Shown: positions 11,944 to 24,376, counted from the first letter of the stretch. The stretch: DNA of 64,000 bases from Ailanthus altissimus (GCA_946807835.1 OX327702.1:5766001-5830000), one strand, 5' to 3'. Notes: generated by a model not told the origin, from the letters alone. Program-made: numbers and translations.

Positions 11944-12360
11944 CTACAAAGCAAGCCATAGAACATAATGTTAGCCTTTGGGGGGAGGCTAGGGATGGGC
12001 GGATGGGGTGGTCAAAGGATAAAATAGCCAAGAAATATAACAATGAAATTATCCATCTAAGATAGATATAATCAGTCTACTCAAATCTGTCCGACAGAAA
12101 ATAATTTGGAAATCGGGTAAGTGACAATATGAGCATTTAAACTTGCTGTAATCTAATCAACAAACAAGTGTATAACACTATCATGAAGTTTATCGTTCCT
12201 TGCTTCCAATGAAGCTAATTTACGATGGATATGTGCCATATGACAAAAACAGAGCAAAGAAAATAATTTTAAAATGACAAGTTGATTTCTCCACATGGAA
12301 TGCCAAAGTTATCAACAAGCAAGGAACTTGAACTTCCTCTTTACAAAAAAAGAGTGATTT

Positions 12361-12995
12361 AACCTTTTAAAAAAAGAAATTTCTTCCACGTAGGAGATTT
12401 ATTATACTAAATATTATCCCCACATAGAAGGGAGATTATAAAATTACAAAAAATCTCAAATTACAGAAAATGCCCTCTAATCACACCAAAACACAGTATC
12501 AGATATTATAGAAAATCCCCAAATTACATTTTAGACTGAAAAAAGCGTCGGGGTTGATCTTTACTGATAACGGCTTGGGAGAATATGGAGTTGCCAAAAA
12601 AAGCTACTGACCCGAAAAGATCGGGCAACAATGGCAACGAGCGAGGTTGCTCGGGTACCAGAAGTTTTAGACTAGCGGTGGTTGCACTTGCGGCGAGCCT
12701 TAGAGACTGGACGGAGAAAGCAAGAAAGGCAAGGCAGGGGCATCTTCCGGCGAAATGCCAACAGGGAGGCGGTATGCTTGGCCTGATCGACAGATCCTCA
12801 AGAGATGAAGCTGACAAACGCGTGGGGATCAGGAGCAGCCTAGCAGAGGCTCATCTCTACCGCTACGAGCTTGGACCAGATGTCAAAACCGGTGAGAAAA
12901 CCGCCGAAGAAGCGAAACCGAAAAAAAAAACAAAGCAAAGAAACGTAAAACAAACAAGAAGCAAAAGAAAAGAATTATGGTTTTCTCAATAGGAA
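12361..12995. repeat. Upstream repeat block with decayed ORF, copy 1
   Basis: Matches 55730-56325 upstream of the complete PTRE1 gene, in the same orientation. The shared segment runs from TTCTTCCACGTAG through ACTGATAACG to GAGGTTGCTCGGGTACCAGA and GATCCTCAAGAGATGAAG. A 135-codon plus ORF (12585-12992, MELPKKATDPKRSGNNGNER) and a 97-codon minus ORF overlap here. In the second copy the equivalent plus frame is truncated at about 70 codons, and I recognise no family, so I do not call a gene. GC content is higher than in the surroundings. Confidence 0.5.
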
Positions 12996-13490
12996 ATTAA
13001 AACTGAATTTTACTCGACATCTTATTTGACAACAATTTCTTACAGATTACTTTTTACATGATAAATATGTTGAGCGCTTTAAAACTAAAACTAAATTTCA
13101 CTAGACACTTTTACTCAATAATAACTTTTTGCAAGTTTTCATTTTCTAAATAAAGATGTCCATCATTTCACAATTGAAATTCAATTTTGTATAACACCTT
13201 TGCTTGATAATAAATTTTAGCGATTTGTTTTTGCATGACAAAATTGCCGAACATTTTATAATTAAAGTTACTCAATATTAAATAAGAGTTTTTTTTTTTT
13301 GTGACAAGTTAGTGTAGAAGCATGGTGCAGCCCAATTGCTCGAAAAACTTGTCCAGTAATTAGTTGTGCCTTAGTTGTGCTTTTTGTGGAGTACAATTGA
13401 ATTCTAATATGCACGAAAAATACTTGACATGTGTATCAAACATCTTTATAGTAAAAACCAAGTTACGCTTGACCTACATGCTGAGTGGAC
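12996..13490 (-). repeat. Degenerate minisatellite and flank, inverted relative to its second copy
   Basis: This matches the reverse complement of about 56510-57200. It contains several degenerate units of about 80-85 bp (core AAACTGAATTTTACTCGACATC and variants such as AAACTAAATTTCACTAGACA), then the shared segment from GACAAGTTAGTGTAGAAGC to GTTACGCTTGACCTACATGC. No coding sequence is seen. Confidence 0.6.
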
Positions 13491-14424
13491 TGATCAACTT
13501 TTCACGTTGATATTGTATAATGTCTTGTTCAACTTTTTGTGCTGATCATTCCAAATTAAATATTCCAATTTGTATTTTGCATGTGAAATATTTATTTATT
13601 TTATTATTTAATTAAATATAATTATTATATTGTAGTATTATAAACTATAAATATATTATATTGTAGAATTATAAATTATAAAAATTTGTTTATGCTATTA
13701 ACCACAATGAGAATTTTATTGGTGAATGTTAATTATGCTTGCATAAAATAAATGAGTGATTATGAATCACATCTTCATGAGATGTGGATAAATTATAAAA
13801 ATGATAAATCTCTTTTAATCAGATTGAAATGTATTACAGTATGAGATAATGTTATACATGATCCGCCTTGTCAATACGATATTAGTCTAATCATCTCAGT
13901 ATTTTTTCTAATATTACTAAAGTGTGAGGGATTTGATCGGTGTGATTCAAAATATGCCAATTAAACATGAGATGAGACAAATATAAACGAAAGTATTATC
14001 TAATATCGCTAAAGTGTGAGGGTAATATTAGTAACTTATATTTGATCATTGACAAGTAAATTTGGAATACACTTACCCAATATTGCTAAAATGTGAGGAT
14101 AATGTGTATTTAGGATCAGAGGTAAAAGTTGCATGAGATGCAATTAATAAGAGTTGTCTACTTTTTAGGTTTTACAAAGGATAATATTGCTAAAGTGTGA
14201 GGTCCGAGTAGAATGGTGATTGAATCTACTTCTCACTGTAAAATTTAAAATGTTTAAATTTTCGTTTTTCCTGTTTGAGAGATTATGAAAAATATGTAAA
14301 GCAGGGAGATGACGCTTTTAGATTAAAAAACATATACTAGTTATATCTATGATTTAAAGCATTATCAATTGATGATTTTGAAATATTTTCGCTAACATCT
14401 CTTATTTTGTCTTATGAAGATAAG
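13491..14424 (+). repeat. AT-rich flank and leader of copia A (copy 2) with repeated leader motif
   Basis: No gene. Positions 13560-13900 are very AT-rich. From 13910 a 20-bp motif, AATATTGCTAAAGTGTGAGG and close variants, occurs four times (13910, 14002, 14079, 14183), spaced 77-104 bp. It lies immediately before the copia A gag start, so it is probably the untranslated leader. I did not find an intact 5' LTR or primer-binding site here. Confidence 0.55.
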
Positions 14425-16485
14425 ATGGCTTCTAGTAACCCATTGGTACGTATACTTGATGTTAATTCACTAAAGGGTACCGATAACTACTCAGACTGTC
14501 TGATGAATCTTAGAATTATTCTAGATTAAAAAAAAACTTGGATATATAATAGATCAGAGAATGCCTAAAGGTGTTTCTAAAGCTTCCACTGACAAAGAGG
14601 TTTTCACTTATAAGAAATGGGTCGATGAAGATTTGAAAGTCAAGTTGTACATCCTTACCTCAATGTCAAATGAGCTTTGGAGGGAGCATACACACATGGA
14701 TAGTGCGAGTAGCATTATGCTCAATCGGAGTGAATTGTTTTGTGATAGACCACATATAGAAGTCTACAGGATCTCCAAAGCACTTTTTAACTTAAGTTGG
14801 CTTAAGGCAGTTCGGTAAGTCCCCACGTACTTAAGATGATTTTCTATATCAAAAAGTTAGAGACTGTAGACGTTTCTATGAACAACAACTTGGAAAATAA
14901 CTTGATTCTCCAGTCTCTAGTGGAGTCTTTGCATAGTTCATTATGAAATTTAACATGCAAAGGCTGAATATAACTTATGTTGAGTTGCATAACGTGTTGC
15001 AGATAACTAAGGAAGATATTAAAAAGATATATACGACCTTTATAGTTCAGACTGATGCTTTATTTTTTGTTCTAAAGGTTTTTAGAAAGTTTAAAGGGAA
15101 GAAGAATGTAAAGAAGACACCATATTTAGGTCCTCAAAGATAGGCCATATCTAACCAGAAGATCAGAAGAAAAACAAGGAAAAATGTTTCCACAACGGTG
15201 GTGACGGACACTAGAAATGTAATTGTCCGAAGTATATTGCCACAATAAAAAAGAACCCATCAAGTATTTATTTATCAATTATTGACATTTCATTAGCATG
15301 TGATGCTTCTAGTGGCTGGGTATTAGATACCGTTGTCCTTCTCACATCAATAATGTATTGTAGGGTCTGAAGAAAATTAGGCAATTGCAGCAAGGAGAAG
15401 TCTAGCTTCGTGTTAGAAATGATGATTTCTTACAGCTTGAAGCGGTTGGAAAATATCAATTAATTCTCCCATGTAATCTAATTTTAATGTTGTATAATTG
15501 CTATTATGTATCGAACATTATTAGATAGATTATATCCCTCCCTGTGTTAGACACTGAGGGCTATCATGTATTTATTCAAAATTGTTCCTTGTATTTATGT
15601 GATGCGGACAATATTTTATTAGCTGAATGTCAGTTGGTGAATGGTCATTATATTTTGAATGCAACAGAAAATGTCTTAAATGCACGGGTAAATACAGGTA
15701 GTAGTTCGAGAGCTTTAAATAACATAGAATTGTGGCATATAAGGTTAGGTCATATAGGCGTGAGACACCTAACCCGTCTGGTTAAGAATGGTCAAATACC
15801 TGATCTTACCATAGACTCCTTACCAGTTTGTGAATCTTGTATTCGAGGGAAGATGACTAAAATCCTTTTGTAGGTGTTGGACACCAAGCCACTAAGTTAT
15901 TAGAACTAGCACTTAGCGATGTATGTGGTCCAATGAATCACACTACTATCGATGATTTTTGATACTTTGTCATCTTTATCGATGATTTGTCACGATATTG
16001 ACATGTGGATCTTATGAAACACAAGTCAGAAATATTTGAAATGTTCAAAGAATTTCGACTGAAAGTAGAGAAACAAATCGGTATATATATCAAATGCTTT
16101 ATCAGATCGAGGCGGTGAATATATGAACAGTGAATTCACAGTTTATTTGAAAGAGAATGGGATTCTCGCTCAATACAGTCCTTCAGGTACTCCTCAACAC
16201 AATGGTGTTTCGGAGAGGAAGAATCAGACTTTATTAGATATGATCCGATCGATGATGAGCTTTACCGATCTTTTGAAATATCTATGGGCTTATGCTCTAA
16301 AAACTACTACTCACTTGCTGAACAGAGTTTCATCGAAAGCTGTTTCTACTACTCCATATGAAATATGGACTGGGAAGAAACTGAGTCTTAAGTATATTAA
16401 GATTTGGGGTTGTCCTGCTTACATAAAAGTTATGCAACAGGATAAACTTGCACCCAAGGGGTACAAGTATTGATTCATTGGATAT
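14425..16485 (+). pseudogene. Ty1/copia element A (copy 2): gag, protease, GAG-pre-integrase and integrase core
   Basis: Gag begins at ATG 14425 (MASSNPLVRILDVNSLKGTD) and is soon interrupted by stops. Further gag pieces are at 14561-14818 (EVFTYKKWVDEDLKVKLYIL) and 14943-15143. A protease remnant with SGWVLDT is near 15310. The GAG-pre-integrase segment 15544-15873 is the best preserved (LWHIRLGHIGVRHLTRLVKN, CESCIRGKM). The integrase core is at 15900-16473 (SPSGTPQHNGVSERKNQTLL). A hAT-like element splits the integrase C-terminus at 16494. Many stops and frameshifts; non-functional. Confidence 0.85.
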
Positions 16486-16493
16486 CCCAACAC

Positions 16494-18204
16494 TAGAGGT
16501 GACAATTCATGTAAACGAATCATATTCGTGTCGTGCCAATATAGGGCATTAACAAATTTTGTCAGATACGAATACAATTTAATTAGTAAACGAATCAAAC
16601 ACTCAAATTCGTATTTGATTCGTTTAATAAATGAATAGCACGACACGACACGATTAGACACGTTTAAATAAATGAATCAAATTCAATTCATTTACAATTC
16701 GATTTGTTTATAATTCGATTTATTTACTATTTAATTTGTTATTATTTGATTCGTTTACAACTCGATTCATTAACGATTCAATTCATTTATAATTTGTTTA
16801 AACACAATAAATAAAATTTAAAATTACATCAAATATCAATTATATAATGTTAAAAGATAACTTAATCCTTAACGTTTTTGGATCCAATGAAGATATCAGG
16901 TTTAATTTCTTACTAAAAATAAAAAGGTGCATTCAAAAATACAAAACCGGTTCTAGCCGACTATCACTTATTCTAAATAGAAATCAGTTTTCATTTGTCG
17001 GGATCTCTCTTTCGAATGCCTTCGTTTTCGTTGGCATGTTATTTTTGTAATCTATTTCTTGTTAGGGAAAGCTGATCCATCATTGCTTCTTAATGAAGGA
17101 ATATGTCAATTGAGAATTCTAAAATTTCTTTCCTGCAGATTTAGGAGCTCCTAATTTCTTAGTCCGGTCTAGTGTAATCATATTATTCAATAAACAAGAT
17201 AAGAATGCCAAAAATTTAGCATCACTTAACAGAAAGCTCTTCAACTATTTTTGAAAATCCCTCGTCTCCTCATGGAGTCGGTGACTTGCCTTGCAACAAC
17301 ATTGTTAATCTTATGGATCTTGATCTTCTCTCTCACCCCTGATTTTAAAAAAAATTCAAATAAAATTAATCAACCCATAAACTTCACATTCACCGTGTAA
17401 ACAAGACCATGTATACATAAAATGCCATGCAAAAACAAGAATTTGAGTAACAGTGAAAGACAAAATACACCCAGTTCAGATTCAGTTGAAGAGACCCAGA
17501 AAAATTGAAAATACCCAACCAATAATAACTAATGAACATGCAAACAATTCACCAAAAATAAAATGACAAGGGATTTGGTGTTTATTCTAGTTACCTTCTT
17601 TGAAGTTGCTAATATAGGAGATGTGTATTTTTTTTGTTAGGTCTGATCGAAGCAACCAAAAGCCTGCAATTAGAGAAAGTGAAATTTTGAAAGAAAATGG
17701 ATAGATTGAACAAATGAATTGTAAAAGAAGAAGTGAGAGTAGATGGAGTGATATGATTAGAAATGTAAAGAAAATGGAAAATACGGTGGAAAAGAGAAAA
17801 AAGAAGACAAATGGTGGGACATGGATTATGAAGAATGAAGAGGAAGTGGAGTTAAACAATTAGAATTCTAAAAAAAAAAGAAAAGAGAAAATTTGGTGGA
17901 AAAAGAAAAAAAATGGTAGGGATGACAGTGGAAATAATGATGTGTTATTTTAAATTTTAAAATGAAAAAGTTAAGAAAAAATAAAAAAAATTAAAATATA
18001 AAAATAAATAGTATATTAAATAATAACGTGTATTAAACGAATTTACGAATCACAGAGCTCAAACACATATTCGACACAATTAATAAACGGGTTACACGAA
18101 TTCGATCCGTTTATTAATCGTGTCAATTTATCCTACTCATATTCGCTTAAAGCGTGTTGAATTTGTGTTGAATAATCGTGTCGTGACCCATTTTGCTATA
18201 TTTA
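16494..18204. mobile_element. Non-autonomous hAT-like DNA transposon inserted in copia A
   Basis: A 1711-bp insertion with no transposase ORF interrupts the integrase region. It is flanked by an 8-bp target-site duplication with one mismatch (CCCAACAC at 16486-16493, CCAAACAC at 18205-18212). Removing it restores alignment with 3215-3225 in copy 1. The left end TAGAGGTGACAATTC resembles plant hAT termini; the right end is more diverged. Subterminal regions carry CGTGTCGTG and repeated ATTCGATTTGTTTA-like units. The superfamily call rests on the 8-bp duplication and end sequence. Confidence 0.75.
16680..16805. repeat. Subterminal array of about 16-bp repeats in the hAT-like element
   Basis: About eight tandem degenerate copies of AATTCGATTTGTTTAT (variants AATTCGATTTATTTAC, ATTTGATTCGTTTAC, AACTCGATTCATTAAC). 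Such subterminal repeats are known transposase-binding sites in hAT elements. The functional role here is inference. Confidence 0.6.
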
Positions 18205-20076
18205 CCAAACACTCTATGGGATATCTATTCTATGATCCAAAAGAATGAAACGTGTTCGTTGCTCGTTATGCTAATTTTCTAGATAAACAGTTTCTCATGA
18301 GTTTAGGGATTGTAGAAGGATTAAACTTGATGAAGTCAATCCAAAAATTAATGAACCAACGATGAAACTTCAGACTCAATCGAGTGAAGTGGCTTTAATA
18401 CATCCTTCATTAAGGTTAGAAAGGATGTCAAGACCACCTGTAAGGTATGAAATGATGCCTGAAGGTGTTTTTGACATTTTCTTAGTTGAAGAAAAGGATT
18501 CTATGACCTATAGAGAGACGATGTTGGACATCGATTCGGAGAAATGGCAAGAAGCCATGAAATTTGAAATTGACTATATGCATGTCAATTAAGTCTGAGA
18601 CTTGGTTGAGCTTCCTAAAGAAATTATTCATATTGGTTGTAAATGGGTTTACAAGCGGAAGCGTGGGCTTGATAGAAAGATAAAAACCTTTAAAGCCTGA
18701 CTGGTAGCAAAAGATTATACTCAACGATCTGGGATTGATTATGAGAAAAAATTTTCACCAGTTGCCATACTAAATTCGATTCGTATTCTATTGACTATTG
18801 CTGCATACAATGATTTTAAGATCTGACAGATAGATATAAAGACGACTTTTCTAAATGAAAATATCGAGGAAGAGATTTACATGGAGTAGCCTAAAGGTTT
18901 TCCATCTAGCCTAACTTTTAATTTGGTATACAAATTGAAAAAGTCTATTTATAGACTTAAGTAAGTTTCCTAAAGCTGGAATCTTTATTTTGATGAAGTA
19001 ATGAGAAAGTCTAATTTTTTTTCAAAAACAAAAAGGAAATGTGTGTCTATAAAAAGGTTAAAGGGAGCTTGATTGTCTTTCTTGTTCTTTATGTAGATGA
19101 CATACTCATTATCGGAAGCGATATTGGTAAATTACAATTAGTCAAGAGTTATTTAAGTAAGAACTTCTCCATGAAAGATTTGAAAGAGGCTTCTTGTATA
19201 CTTGATATAAAACTTTATAGAGATAAAGCTATGAGACTGATAGGACTCTCTCAATCTTCGTACATAGAAAATATTCTTGAAAGGTATAACTTTGCTAACT
19301 GTAAGATAGTTAACGTACCTTTCAAACATGATATTCATCTTTTTAAGAGAATGTCTTCTAAAATGAAAGATGAAAAAGTTAGAATGTTTAACATACCATG
19401 TGAATTAGCAGTATGTAGGATGATGTATGCCATGTTATGTATAAAACCTGACATCAATATAACTGTAAGTGTTACGAGCCGATATCAGTCTAATCTAAGT
19501 AGTGACTAATGGATGGTTATGAACATATCCTAAAGTACCTTAAAGGTACAAAGGATAGGTTTATAATTTATGGAGAAAGTGACTTGTAAGTGAGGGGATA
19601 CACTAACTCAGACTTTCAGTCTGATTCGGATGATAGAAATTTCACATCTGGATAGGCTCAGTGGTATCGTAGTTAGTTGGAAAAGTATTAAGCAAGCGTC
19701 CACTGCTGATTCTACCACAGAGGCGGAATACATTGTAGCTTTAGAAGCTGCAAAGAAAGTAGTGTAAATATGCAAGTTTATCGTAGAGGTCGGAGTAGTC
19801 CCAAGTTCAGTGGATCCTATCTTGGTATTTTGTGACAACACTGGGGCAATAGCTCAAACAAAAGAGCTAAGGGCACACCAAAAGTCTAAATATGTGGAGA
19901 GAAAATACCACATAATTAAAAAAATCTTGACTAGAGGAGATATAATAGTTTCTAGAGTAGATTCTATAGATAATGTAATGAACCCACTCATTAAGGCTTT
20001 AACTCATAGAGTGTTTGAGAAACACATGGACACGATGAATATTATTAAATATTATCGTGAATCGCACTAGAGCAAG
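18205..20076 (+). pseudogene. Ty1/copia element A (copy 2): integrase C-terminus, reverse transcriptase, RNase H
   Basis: Continuation of the polyprotein after the hAT-like insertion. Positions 18362-18592 encode the pre-RT linker (RPPVRYEMMPEGVFDIFLVE, then MTYRETMLDIDSEKWQEAMK). The longest open piece is 19039-19509 (156 codons), with the RT catalytic LYVDDILIIGSDIG and SQSSYIENILERYNFANCK. RNase H remnants follow, with CDNTGAIAQTKELRAHQKS near 19828-19885, ending at about 20070. A purine-rich AGAGCAAGTGGGAG immediately precedes LTR A. Stops and frameshifts are frequent. Confidence 0.85.
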
Positions 20077-20083
20077 TGGGAGT

Positions 20084-23000
20084 TTTTAGGAATAATGCTT
20101 ATGTGCCATTCAAATTGTTGTATGAATGTTTATTTAATTAATATTTATAAAATAAATATTTTTTTATTTGTCAATTATTATTATTTATATGGTAAGAAGT
20201 TTGTAACTTTTCGAACATTGTAGATCTAAAAGAGTTTAGGTCAATGTTAAGAGTGAGCAATACTAAAGAGTTAGAAACAAAGACCCGAGAATATTATAGT
20301 AATGATGTAGCTGTAAAGAGTTTGCAAATGATGCTAAGAAATGTCATTATGCAATATATTCTCAAAAATATCGTTCCTGATCCATGGTTACTAACATGGG
20401 TCGATTTGTATTTCTTTTGGATTAATGTATGTCCATATCTGAATTGTCTAAATGGTTAGTCTTAGTAGACCATGAGCTTTGTGAAAGTCCACATTGGGAT
20501 GCAGGTATTCAATAAGGACTGGATAGTGAACAGACTCACGAGAACCTCTAATAGACATCCTATGAAAGCCGTCAATAGAGGATCTTCTCGAGTTGAGTAA
20601 TATTCGTGATCCTTTGACCTGAGCACCATGGTCGGCTTATGAGTAATCTATCATACTTTAGACCCACGCATCTCAGAGACCTTTCATAATCTGACCGCTG
20701 GGTGTCGTTGAGTATAGTCTGATGCTCATGGAGTCCCGTGTGTATAGATATGAGATTCGTTAGTTTATATAAGTGAGTTGTATATCTAAATGCTCTAAGA
20801 ATGAATTTCAAAAAGTCTTATACTCATAAGTAGTAACCTAAAAAAAGGAATTTTTCATTAGGGTTAAACAATATCACGAAAGAGTTTGTGAATATTGTTT
20901 ACGAAAATATGTATCTGGAGATAAGTTCACGGATGAGCATATAGAAATATGACGGTCATAATCTGTATCTCTACTCCTCTAGGATATAGATGACAATGGA
21001 ATTATATGGATAGGGTTGATCTTAACTTGTATGGTTTAATGCTCCATTCTGTAATATTCGTAACGTGTAAGAGGTATTGTTCACAGACTTGCGAAAGTGT
21101 TCTATAAGATAAACAAATGTGAACTTAAAGAGTCTCACAATATGAAGTGTACTCATTGAGTACGTGGGTAGCGAGACGGATCATATGGATGGATCTGGGA
21201 AGGTTTCGAAAAGTAGGATACTATTTAAGACCTATTTGGAAAGTGGGAACCCTAGTTTATAAATGTTGTGAATAGATCCCTATTGTATGAAAAAGTGCAA
21301 ATGCACACATGGCATCCATGCATGTGACATATTTCATCCGTACAAAGTACTTTTTATTAGGGTCAGTGCTTACGTGTCATCCTTGAATGTATATATACTT
21401 GTGTATTTATACAAGTGTACATTCCCATTAAATCGCTAATGCCCATATATATAGTATTATACAATGTAACATTACAGACATTGTAGATCTGAAAGAGTTC
21501 GGATCAGATCTAAAGGGATTTAGATAAGGGCTTATGGTTAGCCATTTTGAGAAATATAAATGTTAAATATTAGCACAGTTAAGTGTTAGTTGGTTATAGT
21601 ACTCGGCAGATCCAAGAGTTGGAACCATGTCTGTAATGGGATTTAAACCTGGGAATATACTAATAACTGCATAGTTGTAAAAGTTGCAATCGGATGTCAG
21701 AAAATGCTAGTTACATGAGTATATTCTCGAATAATTGTCTCTGATCTATTTCTGCCGATGCGAGTCTGTCGGTGAATATCTTAAATATAGATCAGCATGT
21801 GTCGTACCTATAGGGAATAGATGGTCGTTCCTAGCCGACCGTGAGCTTGAAGCTCGTATTGACATATAGGTATCTAGTTAGGACTGGATATGGGACAGAC
21901 TCATGAGGGCCTTCGATAAACATCCTATATAAGCCATTACGGAGGGTCTTCTCGAGTTGAGTAGTAAACGTGGTCCTTTGACCTTAGTGCCACAGTGGGC
22001 TTGTAAATGATCCACCATACTTTGGTTCCACGCATGTCACAGACCTTTTATGGTGTGACCGCTGAGTGTCACTAGGTATGGTTCGATACTTATGGAGTAC
22101 GGTGTGTACAGATATGGGATCCGTTAACTTATGTAAAGAGTTCGATATCCAGATACTTCGAGACTGTATCTCGAAAAGTCTTGTTGCCACAACCATCAAT
22201 CCCGAAAAAGAGTTCCGCCAGGGTAGAACAATATAACAAAGGAGTTTGTACATATTGTTCAGTGAGATACAAGTCTGAAGATAAGATATGGATGAGCACT
22301 AGGGGATTTGATGGTGATAATCTATATCCCCACACATCCAGGATATTATGACGGAAGGACTATACGTATGTGTTGTAACCTCAACTTACATAGTTCAACG
22401 CGTTAATTTGTATATCCGTAACATGTGCATGGGGCATTGCTCACGGACTCATGGAATAATTTCATTTGATGAATCGGACGTAAGACCTAGGGAGTTTCGT
22501 GATATAAAGTGTACTCGTTGTGCATTGGGGCAGCGTGCCGAATTAAAGTGTTTAATCCGGCAATATTTAATACTACCACAAAAATGAGTGCCTATCTGTA
22601 TTTGATTTTTAAATATAATAAATAGTTAATAATTATTATTTATTAATTGTATTATGATACGTGGCGTATTGTGGATCCTCAGTTGAGTTTACTTAAGTGC
22701 GGGTTTGGTGGGATCCACTAGATGGTATACTTGGTAACTCTTTATGAGAGGCAAAATGGTCATTTCATACTTTGATTATTTAATTATTAAATAATCAAAA
22801 TATCTCTTTATTATATTATATTATTTTATTAAATGGTGCCAAATATTTAGCATCCACTAATAATATTATATTATATATATATATAAGTGAGATGTGTGTG
22901 AAATTGATAAGGTTAAGTGTCTGTATACGGGAAATGAAAAATGAAAGGGAGAAATGAATTTGATTCATTTTCTTCCATTAAGCGCCAAGAAGAGAAAATT

Positions 23001-24041
23001 AAGAAAGAAATGGCATGGCACCGAGGAAGGAGAAAGAAGAAGAAAAAAAAAAGAAAAAAAATTGTTTCATTTTTTTTAGTGGTTCCATGAGAAGCATTTG
23101 AGAATTGTTTCAATCTCCATTTCCAATCCTTTTAGAGAAAGTAAAGAAAACACATACCCGATCATTTTGAGGATTAAGAGTTAATCCCGTGCTGGATATG
23201 GGGCTGCTGTTTTAGCTCACCGTGTTGGTGATTAAAACTGTTCACAAGTTGGTCTCTATTTGGACTCCGAAGAAATACATGTATAACGTGTAGGTGAGTT
23301 CTTTACCATACTAATATATTAATGCGATTAATATATTTTATTTATTGTATTTATTGCATGTTTAATGCTTCCACCGCATAGAATATATATGTGATACTTA
23401 TTTAGGCAAGAGACATAATTACACATGCATACACCCACATATATTAGATTCCCAGCAACACTTTCATGGACAACATAAGTGACATTTGTCACCTATTCAT
23501 AAGCTTAAATGGCCTTGCATGGTCAAAGCTTAACTCCATGATAGACATGTGTCCAAAATAGAAGTGTTAAGCTAAATAAAAACAAATGAAGGAGTTCACT
23601 TTATTGCAGAATTCATTTTGGATAAAAATTTCGTGCAAAGAGAAGAGAGAAAATGCAAACTTTGAGAAAGTTGTATTTTAGTCCCTAAACACCATTTTAA
23701 GCATTTGATGCTTCAACCAATTCAAGAGTTGAGTTGTTTGTTAATTTTTGCACGAAATACTAATCAAAGGCTACCATTCTAGATATTATAATCCTACTAA
23801 ATGTTAGAGTCTAGAATTTTTCAAGAAATGACTTTATCGTGAGCTCAACAAGCTTTAAAGTTCAACAATCTTTATTGAATCATCTGTATATTCAATTCTA
23901 GTACTTTTTTATTTATTTAGTTGTAGTGTGTATATGTTAATTATATTATTTTATTTCGCTGCATAATGTATGTTGGACGTACATTTAATTTTTTTTTAAC
24001 ATATATACAATCACATGCATACACCCTAAAACACGTTAACA
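20084..24041 (+). repeat. LTR A, copy 2, interrupted by a nested LTR
   Basis: It starts at TTTTAGGAATAATGC (the family TGTTAGG start, decayed) just after the polypurine tract and ends CACGTTAACA at 24041. Without the nested insert (about 21354-23459) it is about 1.85 kb and matches 5049-6979. No coding sequence; ORFs at 20244, 20572 and 21984 are chance frames. Confidence 0.75.
21354..23459 (+). repeat. Solo LTR of a related copia family nested in LTR A copy 2
   Basis: A 2.1-kb LTR-like sequence with start TATTAGGGTCAGTGCTTACG and end GATTCCCAGCAAC interrupts LTR A at a point where copies 1 and 3 continue (CTTGCATG). A 5-bp duplication ACTTT is seen at 21349-21353 and 23460-23464. Its interior follows the same order as LTR A but is diverged (for example GACATTGTAGATCTGAAAGA at 21478). 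No internal region is present, so it is a solo LTR. Confidence 0.7.
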
Positions 24042-24376
24042 ATTACATAGTAAGTCTGCTAATATACATCAGATAATTATCGCAAAGCTTTCCAAGGATA
24101 AGATCTTTTTGGCTAACCCAAATCTACTTCTCCTATGGCGGAGATACAACCAAATCCTATTACGGGAGCTATCTAAAAAAGGATATCTACCCCTATTACG
24201 AACTGAGAGAGATAAGGAAATGAGTGGTTTGTGACCCACAGAAAGAGGGCCAAAGTTTCATCTCTGGTGGAGATTTAATAAAGGCAGCGATTACTTTTTT
24301 TTTTGCTTTGAAAAGATAACAAAAGCCAAGTTAATAACGTAAAGTGTTTGCATTATTGAAGAAACAAGGCATAACT
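24042..24376. repeat. Composite repeat C, copy 2, left part
   Basis: Matches 6980-7950 in part (CTACTTCTCCTATGGC, then GTTTGCATTATTGAAGAAAC) with an internal deletion relative to copy 1. It stops at AGGCATAACTT, where the gypsy element F is inserted, and resumes at 27973. Confidence 0.65.

Noticed and set aside
11472..12065. Overlapping ORFs of 62-92 codons around the truncated PTRE1 copy
   Set aside because: They run across exon-intron borders of the PTRE1 copy in wrong frames; the same shadows occur at 51853-52553.
13910..14202. CRISPR-like array (four 20-bp repeats at 77-104 bp spacing)
   Set aside because: Plant nuclear context, degenerate repeats, irregular and long spacers, and position in a retrotransposon leader.
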